Shown piece by piece: positions 1-7,105 of a stretch of 32,501 bases of DNA (position 1 is its first letter; the number at the start of each line of letters is the position of its first letter). A model generated the notes under the pieces. It had not been told where the DNA came from and made no database searches. It saw nothing but the letters and a program-made list of their open reading frames with translations. The position numbers and the translations under genes are program-made. The DNA is from Pirellulales bacterium (lineage in GTDB: Bacteria > Planctomycetota > Planctomycetia > Pirellulales > Thermoguttaceae): contig JAUWHT010000015.1 in NCBI GenBank assembly GCA_030605745.1, positions 1 through 32,501 on the forward strand, given 5' to 3'.

Positions 1-56
1 AAGCCGTCCACGCCCCTTTCTGCTCTCAAGCAGCGTAACAAATAAAATGACACTGA

Positions 57-112
57 CAACTGACCACTATCCACTGACCACTATCCACTGACCACTATCT
101 ACTATCCACTTT
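57..112. repeat. Degenerate 7-bp-period array (CTGACCA/CTATCCA)n
   Basis: CTGACCA CTATCCA CTGACCA CTATCCA CTGACCA CTATCTA CTATCCA read directly. Confidence 0.85.
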
Positions 113-270
113 GGTTGCGGCCGAAGGCCGCGCCAAGTTTATCTGTGGTTCCATTTTTGCGTTTCCAGTCATCGCACCGGCGGCATAGTATCAGCCGCCC
201 CCCCTGTGCCGGGGCTGAGTTTTGGCAAATATCCCCGCCCCCCGCCCCGCCGCCAAAATTCCCTCAACGA

Positions 271-362
271 CTACACCACGGAGTCACGGAGTCACGGAGG
301 ACACGGAGAAGATTACGAGAAAGATAGACTTAAACTCCGTGCTCTCCGTGCCTCCGTGGTGA
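271..362. repeat. CACGGAG repeats with inverted CTCCGTG repeats, potential hairpin
   Basis: CACCACGGAGTCACGGAGTCACGGAGGACACGGAG ... CTCCGTGCTCTCCGTGCCTCCGTGGTG. Confidence 0.8.
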
Positions 363-623
363 ACATAGCGTTTCGCGTCTTGGCGCCTTCGCGCGAGGCA
401 TGAAACGAAACGAGTTTTCAAAGAGCAAAAAGCGATGGCACACCACTTCAACGTGAACGTGGATAAATGTACCACACCGCGAGGCCGATTTCAAGACCGG
501 GAATTGGCCACTGCACCTTTTGCCTTAGGCCCGAAGGATACTACGTCGGTCTTCTCTCGATGAATGCCACGTGTCCGGCAAGCTGTCACAAATGACTAAC
601 ACCGACCAGACCCCAAAAGCACC

Positions 624-851
624 TCACGATGGTTGGAGGCTTCGGGCGTTGGCGATCTCCCGTGAGCCGATTGGCCGCACCTGGTCGGTGGTCAATGAGA
701 CGACGGCCAGGGTTTCGCCGTCCAGCGTGACAAACTCGACTTCATAGCCCCCACCGCCGTGCATCAGCACCACGGTGCCCAAGTCGCCGCGGCCCAGCCC
801 GTGCTCAGGTAGATCAACCGTCAGGGCCACGATATCCAACTCGTTAATCAT
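624..851 (-). CDS. DUF4926-like small protein
   Basis: MINELDIVALTVDLPEHGLGRGDLGTVVLMHGGGGYEVEFVTLDGETLAVVSL; start at 851 chosen over ORF start; ATGA overlap with upstream gene. Confidence 0.75.
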   Translation of the reverse strand: MINELDIVALTVDLPEHGLGRGDLGTVVLMHGGGGYEVEFVTLDGETLAVVSLTTDQVRPIGSREIANARSLQPS

Positions 852-1195
852 TTTCTTCCCCTTTTCAGTGGATAAGCGGTCACGAACCGCGGGTTCTGTT
901 CTCCCGCCTCGATGAACCACACCGATCGAATCCTCGGTGTCCTTCCATCTGGCGCATGTATTATACCCTCAACAACGTAGCGGGTGCCAGAAGGTGAGGG
1001 TTCCACCTTGGCTACCTTGTGCTCGCTGGCGTGCCGCACTAGGGCTTCTGCCAGGACCTCCCAACGACCGGGGTAAAAGCCGAAGCTCCCAAAAAACGCC
1101 GCCTTGTGACACCCGGCGCGGTGCGTCGCCGAGAGCAGATACTGCTCGATCTTTTCACGAGGCACCGCCGCACTGCGGATAGCTGGAACTCTCAT
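848..1195 (-). CDS. DUF6883-like protein
   Basis: EKIEQYLLSATHRAGCHKAAFFGSFGFYPGRWEVLAEALVRHA...VVEGIIHAPDGRTPRIRSVWFIEAGEQNPRFVTAYP. Confidence 0.7.
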   Translation of the reverse strand: MRVPAIRSAAVPREKIEQYLLSATHRAGCHKAAFFGSFGFYPGRWEVLAEALVRHASEHKVAKVEPSPSGTRYVVEGIIHAPDGRTPRIRSVWFIEAGEQNPRFVTAYPLKRGRK

Positions 1196-1333
1196 GCCCT
1201 ACCGCTCCCTACCACAAGCCCTTTCCGGGCCGCACGCTTCAGCCAAGATGAACATGATCGAATATACCATTTAGGCCACGAATTTCAAGATCAAGAATTG
1301 GCCACCGACGGTTACGGCCAAACACCACCCCGC

Positions 1334-1510
1334 CCCCACGCAGTTCACCTGCGTGGAGCGGTTGTTTGGCCCCTACGAAACGGCCAAACGCCACCTCGCC
1401 CCCACGCAGATAAACTGCGTGGGGGCGCTTCGATGCGCGGCGCCGGTAGGGGACAAACATGTGCTCCACGCAAGTAAACTGCGTGGGGGCGCTTTGATGC
1501 GCGGCGCCGT
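1334..1510. repeat. Three ~65-bp tandem units each with CCACGCA(G)...(C)TGCGTGG hairpin
   Basis: CTGCGTGG starts at 1349, 1415 and 1479; 13-bp perfect arms CGCCCCCACGCAG (1397-1409)/CTGCGTGGGGGCG (1415-1427). Confidence 0.8.
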
Positions 1511-1566
1511 AGGGGGCAGACACGCGCTCCACGCAGCCGCAATTCCGGAATTCGGAATTCCTCGAT

Positions 1567-1600
1567 GAAAAAAGCCCCACCGGAACAAACCGGTGAGGCT
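1567..1600 (-). terminator. Rho-independent terminator downstream of PEP-CTERM gene
   Basis: Minus strand AGCCTCACCGG-TTTGTT-CCGGTGGGGCTTTTTTC. Confidence 0.85.
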
Positions 1601-1627
1601 CTGCCGTTGAAATGTGCAGGCAAGAAA

Positions 1628-2758
1628 CTAAGACTTCCTGAACCGCCTCCACAGACCAATGAGCAACCCCATGATGCCCATGCTCACCAGACCGACGAGC
1701 GTGGAGGGTTCGGGGACTACGTCGAAAACAAATACATCCCCACCTGCCGTGCGATGCGACACGTACATTGTGCTGCCGTCATTGCTGAACTCAATGTCTG
1801 AGACCCCCAGTTGCAGGCCATCATACCTACCGACGATTTGTTCTGAAGCAAGGTCAATAGCGGCCACTGACTGCGAATCTGAAAAAAGCGCAAAAAGGTG
1901 TTCTCCATCCGGATGCATCATTAGCTCTGAAGGGTTGTCCAGCAAATCCATTTCTGATCCAACGCTCCAAGTTGCAAGGTCAACGGCCCATAATGTTGTG
2001 GCGGACGGGCTACTTACATACGCTGTACCATCATCTATCGCTATGCCCCTGAGGAGCGTAATGCCCTCAAACTCCATAGACCGTGTAACCTCACAGGTTC
2101 CGTCTAGCGAAATTTCGTAAAGGCGAGCGTAATCTGATTTTCGGGCACGCGTAACCACAAAGGCAAACTGGCTGTCCGATGAAAACCCAATTTTTCTGTA
2201 TTGTGGCTCATCATTAAGTTCAACTAAGGCAAGAAGGCTGAAGTTGTCGTTTGTAATATCGTAGATAGCGATACTGTCATTGTTCATGTCGGAGCTTCCG
2301 CCATCCATGCCGACGGACGCTAACACCTTAGAGCGATCCGGCGTAATGTCGATATTTGCGGGCCACGAGTCAACGGTGGATAAGTCGGTTCTCGCATTGC
2401 CATTATCCAACTCGATCTGGCTGACGCTGTTTTTGTAGTAGTTTGTTGTAAAGATACGGTTTCCGTCCGCTGACACTACCACGTCGCCGTGCGTGTGGTA
2501 CGAACCATACGCTATTGTTTGAAGCAACTGACCATCGGGAAGACTGTACTCCTGGACCCGTGAAGAGGGGCTGTCTTCCCAGAATGCCGCGTACAGTCGA
2601 GACTCATCCGGCGAGAGGCTGATACCACCCACGTAACCGTCTGTTGGAATTGTGAAATCCAGGTTGATCTCTAATGCCGCCGAAACCTTCGGCGTACCGA
2701 CGACACACACGGAAAAAAGTGACATTAAACAAACCGAAACCACATTGCCCGATCTCAT
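1628..2758 (-). CDS. Beta-propeller (YncE/WD40-like) PEP-CTERM sorting domain protein
   Basis: Signal peptide MRSGNVVSVCLMSLFSVCVVG; C-terminal VVPEPSTLVGLVSMGIMGLLIGLWRRFRKS; SD AAAGGAG before ATG at 2758. Confidence 0.85.
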   Translation of the reverse strand: MRSGNVVSVCLMSLFSVCVVGTPKVSAALEINLDFTIPTDGYVGGISLSPDESRLYAAFWEDSPSSRVQEYSLPDGQLLQTIAYGSYHTHGDVVVSADGNRIFTTNYYKNSVSQIELDNGNARTDLSTVDSWPANIDITPDRSKVLASVGMDGGSSDMNNDSIAIYDITNDNFSLLALVELNDEPQYRKIGFSSDSQFAFVVTRARKSDYARLYEISLDGTCEVTRSMEFEGITLLRGIAIDDGTAYVSSPSATTLWAVDLATWSVGSEMDLLDNPSELMMHPDGEHLFALFSDSQSVAAIDLASEQIVGRYDGLQLGVSDIEFSNDGSTMYVSHRTAGGDVFVFDVVPEPSTLVGLVSMGIMGLLIGLWRRFRKS

Positions 2759-2802
2759 CTTAAATCTCCTTTGAACTTTGTTATGTTCGCATGGGTAGCC
2801 GT

Positions 2803-3009
2803 TCAGAGGTCTCGGAACCATTCCGAGGTAATCGCCTGCTGAACGGTACAAGTAGCGTTGAAGGGCACCGGGGCGACGTGTTCATCAGGTACGGCCTGAC
2901 GAACGCGACTCTCGGCGGCCCGACGATACGGCGGGCGTTCCCGCGACCTCTTCAGTGTGCCGTTGCCTCTTTTGGCGCCCAGCCAGCACAGGGCGTAACA
3001 ACCTTTCAA
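2803..3009 (-). CDS. Possible 68-aa small protein (TTG start)
   Basis: SD AAAGGAGGTGAATTG directly before TTG; translation LKGCYALCWLGAKRGNG...ITSEWFRDL; no family recognised. Confidence 0.25.
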   Translation of the reverse strand: MKGCYALCWLGAKRGNGTLKRSRERPPYRRAAESRVRQAVPDEHVAPVPFNATCTVQQAITSEWFRDL

Positions 3010-3042
3010 TTCACCTCCTTTCTGCTGGAGCCAACCCGGCGC

Positions 3043-3075
3043 AAAAAACAAGGAGCGCCGAACCACGGCTGCTCC
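3043..3075 (-). terminator. Intrinsic terminator at end of candidate ncRNA
   Basis: GGAGC-A-GCCG-TGGTT-CGGC-GCTCC followed by TTGTTTTTT on minus strand. Confidence 0.75.
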
Positions 3076-3342
3076 TCGAACCCCGACCAAGAGGCACCAA
3101 CGAACAGCACCTGGCCGGCGCCCCATTTCGGGGCGCTCGTCCAAGCACTGCTTCGTTGGTTCAAGAGCTTTGCAGCTCAGGTTGGTCGTTTTCGAAGAAG
3201 CAGAACTCGACGCTCGCGCGTCGTTCGATTGTCGGTTGCGGCCGTCAATCGGCCGCGGTTGGCATGGGGTAGATTCTCCTGTTGTTGGTAGCTGCGCGAC
3301 ACAGCAAACACGTCGCGGGTACCGCGTCGCATCACTGGCGTC
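3043..3342 (-). ncRNA. Candidate structured non-coding RNA / structured leader
   Basis: Promoter-like TTGACA-N18-TAAATT upstream, nested helices including GNRA-capped hairpins, and an intrinsic terminator at the 3' end. Confidence 0.5.
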
Positions 3343-3372
3343 AATTTATGGCAGAATAATATCGTTTGTCAA
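3343..3372 (-). promoter_or_regulatory. Sigma70-type promoter for candidate ncRNA
   Basis: TTGACA (3372-3367), 18 bp, TAAATT (3348-3343). Confidence 0.5.
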
Positions 3373-3426
3373 CAGCAATTCCCGCTGGGGCCTAAATCCG
3401 TCTAAACCACGAGGAAAACGGCAGCC

Positions 3427-3618
3427 GGGGAATTCCGGGGACACGTACCTAATTTGGCTGTTTGAGTAATTTGGCCGGTCGTCCCGGTTTCCGGGGGTGG
3501 AGGACGCGACCGGTGGCTTGCTCCAGACGCTCGACAAACATGATGCTGCCTAGCGGGTGACTCGTGCGAGCGAATCTTCCCCAGTGTGCCAATATCGGTT
3601 CGTGTCCCCGGAATCCCC
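3427..3618. mobile_element. Remnant of IS200-like/REP-associated element bounded by inverted repeats
   Basis: GGGGAATTCCGGGGACACG (3427-3445) inverted against CGTGTCCCCGGAATCCCC (3601-3618), enclosing a transposase C-terminal fragment. Confidence 0.55.
3449..3570 (-). pseudogene. C-terminal fragment of Y1/RAYT-like transposase
   Basis: RTSHPLGSIMFVERLEQATGRVLHPRKPGRPAKLLKQPN* resembles RAYT-type C-termini (PLGS..F...LE...GR.L.P.KPGRP.K). Confidence 0.55.
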
Positions 3619-3872
3619 AGTATCGCACGAAGGAGCAGCAGGCGGCCCACGAGCGGAAGCAACTTGAAGAGGAGTTCACCGTCCGATTGGACGAATCCCA
3701 GCAGCGGGCCGAGTTGTGGCAGCGGCGCTACACCGATTCCACGATCGAGCGAGCCTTACAGGACGCTGCGATCGGACACGAAGCCTTCGGCCCATCGCAG
3801 ATCATCGCGCTGTTGAAGCCGCAGACGAAAATGGTTGTGGATCAGCGTGCTACCAGTACTCCATCAGTTTGA
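3619..3872 (+). pseudogene. Truncated coiled-coil, possibly phage-related, protein fragment
   Basis: RTKEQQAAHERKQLEEEFTVRLDESQQRAELWQRRYTDSTIERALQDAAIGHEAFGPSQIIALLKPQTKMV; no convincing start or complete C-terminus. Confidence 0.4.
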
Positions 3873-4836
3873 CGAATTCATCGAACATCATGCGGGTCAT
3901 TTCGGGCTTGACGGCCAGGGCCTTGGGATCGCCGTAGTTGAACACGACCAGTCCGCCCTCGGGCGTGCTCCAGTGTCGGACTAATAGGCCGACCTCCTCG
4001 CGGACTTCGTGCTCAATTCCGCGTGGCAAGGTGGACTGGATGTCGACGGTGGTCAGGAAGCACACCTTGCCCTTGAACTGCTCGCCGAACTCGACCAGCC
4101 CGTAGGCCCTCGGCTGCTGCATGTTCAGCACGTCGACGCCGAGTTCAATCAACCTGGGAACCAAAGCGTTAATACGTCCGCAACTGTGCAGGATCACGTG
4201 CCAGCCGCGGGCATGGATGGCATCGAACAGCGTGGCGTAGCGCGAGGCGAAAAACTGCTCGAATATCTTGCTGCCGACGAACGTACCCTGTTGCGTCCCC
4301 CAATCGTCGGTCAGGAACAGTCCGTCCACCCGATCGCCGAACCTCCGGCCGAGTTCGTCGAACATTCCCAGCTTGACCTCGAGGATCATGTCCAAGACTC
4401 GCTCGATCCGCTCGGGCTGGAGGTAGAAGTCTTCCATCGCGGCGGCGAATCCGCGGAGCATGTGCAGCCGCTCGATGAGGTTGAAATGGCTGGTTACCGC
4501 CACGTAGCGATCCCCGGCCTTACCCAGCAGCGGTTCGAGCCGCTGATAATAGAACGGGTTCCGCGGATCGGGTGGGCGATACGAATCCAGCGCCGACCAA
4601 TCGGCCAACGGGTACCCGACGACCTGGCCCATGTTGTCCTGCTCGGTCCTGGCCCACCGGCAGCCCCAGTCGTCCATGGCGGCGTTATCAAAGAACCAGC
4701 CGGCCTCGGCGCGGTCCATCTCCCAGATGTCCCACACATCATCCGGAGCCCAACCCACGTCGTGTTGCCAGAACGGCAACCTGGGAGGACTGTCAAACTC
4801 AATCGCCCGTCGAACGATTTCCTTAGACTGCATCAT
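3850..4836 (-). CDS. Uroporphyrinogen decarboxylase (URO-D) family protein
   Basis: 328 aa; LFLTDDWGTQQGTFVGSKIFEQFFASRYATLFDAIHARGWHVILHSCGRINALVPRLIELGVDVLNMQQP. Confidence 0.85.
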   Translation of the reverse strand: MMQSKEIVRRAIEFDSPPRLPFWQHDVGWAPDDVWDIWEMDRAEAGWFFDNAAMDDWGCRWARTEQDNMGQVVGYPLADWSALDSYRPPDPRNPFYYQRLEPLLGKAGDRYVAVTSHFNLIERLHMLRGFAAAMEDFYLQPERIERVLDMILEVKLGMFDELGRRFGDRVDGLFLTDDWGTQQGTFVGSKIFEQFFASRYATLFDAIHARGWHVILHSCGRINALVPRLIELGVDVLNMQQPRAYGLVEFGEQFKGKVCFLTTVDIQSTLPRGIEHEVREEVGLLVRHWSTPEGGLVVFNYGDPKALAVKPEMTRMMFDEFVKLMEYW

Positions 4837-4906
4837 CGGCCAAATGGAGTGTAAACGGCCTGAAAGGTTCTGACCGCTTGGTCTGCCGGATGTCTTGGAC
4901 TCTCAT
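4823..4906 (-). pseudogene. N-terminal remnant of a small conserved planctomycete-type protein
   Basis: SD CAGGAGAT-tgcg-ATG then MRVQDIRQTKRSEPFRPFTLHLADDAV*; resembles ...EPFRPFRLHLTDG... small proteins; stops after 27 aa inside URO-D gene start. Confidence 0.4.
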
Positions 4907-4954
4907 CGCAATCTCCTGTCGGCAGGAGATCATACCATGGTAGTCAGCCGGGGG

Positions 4955-5743
4955 TCAATCAGGTGGTGAAGCGGGTCCAGGTCCAAGACGCCGCGCGTGT
5001 CGGAGTTTTTCGAGTTCTGCCCGCAGCGGAAGCCAATAAACCCGGTCCGCTTCACGCTCTTGCTTCTCTTCCGACTCGAGCGCGCTGGTCAAGGCGACTT
5101 CATCCGCCGAGGTGGCCAGGGACAGAAGCGGCCGCTGTTTAGACACCGCGGCCAGTTGATCGGGATACTGTCTTGCCAACTCCTGGAGGATGGTCACTGT
5201 CCGGGATTCTTGGAGCCAGAATGAGATTCGCTCCGGAGTAGGATTCTTGCTGTGCTGTACAAAGTGCGCCTCGACCAGACGCCGAATCATCGGCCAGTCT
5301 TTGTCTCGTTGAGTTTTTTTGGCCTTCACCAGGTCCGGCAGGGACATGATTTCTATTCGTACCCCGGTGTCGTCTTCCAATGTTGTGCGACGCTGCCAAA
5401 GCTCGTCGAATGGGGCGACTCCGCGCATGACCGACATCACGTCAATTCTCATACCGCGGGCATCCGGGTGGCTGCACCTGAAGTGAACTGCGTGCCCACG
5501 CGACAAGTAATCGGCCGAAAAAGGTGGTACGGCAATACAATCCGCCTGCAACTCTTTCAGTGCCCGCAAGAGCCGATTGAGGTTCTCAGGTTCTGCCAAT
5601 ACGGCAATATCCGTATCCCGGCTAAACTCCGCTGCGCCGTAGAACACGCAGGCCTGTCCGCCGATGAGCAGATAACGAACGCGGTGCAAGCCCAGGGTCG
5701 AAAGGACTTTGAGAATCGGATTCGGTGTCAAGTGAGCCTCCAA
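4955..5743 (-). CDS. Nucleotidyltransferase-fold protein (AbiEii/MNT-like)
   Basis: VRYLLIGGQACVFYGAAEFSRDTDIAVLAEPENLNRLLRAL: GG...S/T.D.D signature. Confidence 0.7.
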   Translation of the reverse strand: MEAHLTPNPILKVLSTLGLHRVRYLLIGGQACVFYGAAEFSRDTDIAVLAEPENLNRLLRALKELQADCIAVPPFSADYLSRGHAVHFRCSHPDARGMRIDVMSVMRGVAPFDELWQRRTTLEDDTGVRIEIMSLPDLVKAKKTQRDKDWPMIRRLVEAHFVQHSKNPTPERISFWLQESRTVTILQELARQYPDQLAAVSKQRPLLSLATSADEVALTSALESEEKQEREADRVYWLPLRAELEKLRHARRLGPGPASPPD

Positions 5744-5861
5744 TTTGCAAATAAAACGCCCACAGTTTCTGGCTTTCTTTCCAGCGCTGAAGCGGCATCA
5801 TCCGATACCACTCCTCACACTCATCTTCGCAAAAACGGCTGATACACGATTCAGTGCTCAT
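5622..5861 (-). CDS. Small protein overlapping start of nucleotidyltransferase
   Basis: CEDECEEWYRMMPLQRWKESQKLWAFYLQIGGSLDTESDSQSPFD...RTGLRVLRRSGV; precedes and overlaps the nucleotidyltransferase ORF. Confidence 0.55.
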   Translation of the reverse strand: MSTESCISRFCEDECEEWYRMMPLQRWKESQKLWAFYLQIGGSLDTESDSQSPFDPGLAPRSLSAHRRTGLRVLRRSGV

Positions 5862-5874
5862 TCTATCCTGCCTC

Positions 5875-6864
5875 TCAACTGGCCAAGGTGTTTAGCAGCT
5901 CGAGCAGTTCCTCTGGGATAGGCTTGTGCTTGACGTAGGTGTCGGTGAATGGGGTCAGGGTCAACCTGGCGTTTACCTCGCCGGCCATGGCGCTGGTTTG
6001 GCCGTCGATAATCGCCCGGACTGCGAAGTCGCCCAGTCGGCTGGCCAGGATTCGGTCGCTGGGCGCCGGGCTGCCGCCGCGCTGGAGGTGGCCAAGGGTG
6101 AGCACGCGAGTTTGGAACGGGCAGCCCGCCTTCTTCAGATCGTCGTTGAGAATCTCGGCGCCGCCCAGTTCGTCTCCTTCGGCGACCACGATCATGATCG
6201 ACTGTTTTCCGCGTGCCTTGAGCACTTGCAGGTGCTGGACGATCTGTGCGATGTTGGTTTCGGTCTCCGGTACCGCGGCCACTTCGGCGCCGGCGGCCAG
6301 GGCGGTGTACAGCGCGATGTGGCCGCTATGGCGACCCATCACCTCGACCAGGAAGAGCCGCTCGTGGCTTTCGGCCGTGTCGCGGAGCTTGTCCACCGCC
6401 TCGACGGCCGTGTGCACCGCCGTGGCGAAACCGATCGTGAAGTCGGTGCCCATCAAATCGTTGTCGATCGTGCCCGGGCAACCAATGATCTGCCCGTCCC
6501 AATGTTGTGCCAGGGCTACCGCACCATGGAAGGTACCGTCGCCGCCGATGGGGATCAGTGCCTCGATCTTGTGTTTCTTGAGCACGCCGGCCGCCTTTTT
6601 CATTCCGGCTTCGGTACGGAACTCCTCGCTGCGGCTGCAGTGCAGCATCGTGCCGCCGAGCTTGGAGAGGTTGGAGACCGAGCGGAGCCCCATCAGCGGC
6701 TCGCCCTTGGCATTGACGAAGAAATCTTCGTCCAGCAGGCCTTGGTATCCCCGGCGTATGCCGACCACTTCGTGTCCTGCCGCGATGGCCGAACGGACCA
6801 CCGCCCGAAGACACGGGTTCATTCCCGGCGCATCGCCGCCGCTGCAAAGAACGCCAATTCGCAT
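5875..6864 (-). CDS. pfkA: ATP-dependent 6-phosphofructokinase
   Basis: MRIGVLCSGGDAPGMNPCLRAVV, GGDGTF, PGTIDNDLMGTD, EVMGRHSGHIAL; start moved to 6864. Confidence 0.95.
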   Translation of the reverse strand: MRIGVLCSGGDAPGMNPCLRAVVRSAIAAGHEVVGIRRGYQGLLDEDFFVNAKGEPLMGLRSVSNLSKLGGTMLHCSRSEEFRTEAGMKKAAGVLKKHKIEALIPIGGDGTFHGAVALAQHWDGQIIGCPGTIDNDLMGTDFTIGFATAVHTAVEAVDKLRDTAESHERLFLVEVMGRHSGHIALYTALAAGAEVAAVPETETNIAQIVQHLQVLKARGKQSIMIVVAEGDELGGAEILNDDLKKAGCPFQTRVLTLGHLQRGGSPAPSDRILASRLGDFAVRAIIDGQTSAMAGEVNARLTLTPFTDTYVKHKPIPEELLELLNTLAS

Positions 6865-6899
6865 GGTGGACCTTTCTTTATGTCGGTCGTGTTTTCGCC

Positions 6900-6956
6900 G
6901 TTTAGCCCCGGCGTCTACGCCGGGAAAATTGCGCCGCGTGGACGCGGCGGCTAAAC
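6900..6956. repeat. GTTTAGCC...GGCTAAAC palindromic element
   Basis: GTTTAGCCCCGGCGTCTACGCCGGGAAAATTGCGCCGCGTGGACGCGGCGGCTAAAC. Confidence 0.85.
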
Positions 6957-6991
6957 AATGTGCATCACCTCGGCGGCAGTATGCGCGGCCT

Positions 6992-7075
6992 GTGTAGCGG
7001 CTGGGCTTGCCCAGCGCGTTTTTGGTGGCCAATTCGCTCCAATGCTAACGCGCTGGGCAAGCCCAGCCGCTACAC
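6992..7075. repeat. Palindromic element (GTGTAGCGGCTGGGCTTGCCCAGCGCGTT variant)
   Basis: Perfect 29-bp inverted arms 6992-7020 / 7047-7075. Confidence 0.95.
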
Positions 7076-7105
7076 GGGTTTCCGATGAATAATCCCGGCT
7101 AAACG

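Noticed and set aside
1334-1510. CRISPR-like array
   Set aside because: Units are divergent tandem hairpins with no unique uniform spacers and no cas genes in the window.
3195-3265. Selenocysteine-type readthrough ORF MPTAAD-(TGA)-RPQPTIERRASVEFCFFENDQPELQSS
   Set aside because: The TGA sits in a hairpin loop with no SECIS-like downstream structure and no selenoprotein family; more likely structured RNA.
6865-7032. N-terminal extension of PfkA in the ORF track
   Set aside because: It is the translation of intergenic palindromes; conserved MRIGVLCSGGDAPGMN starts at 6864.
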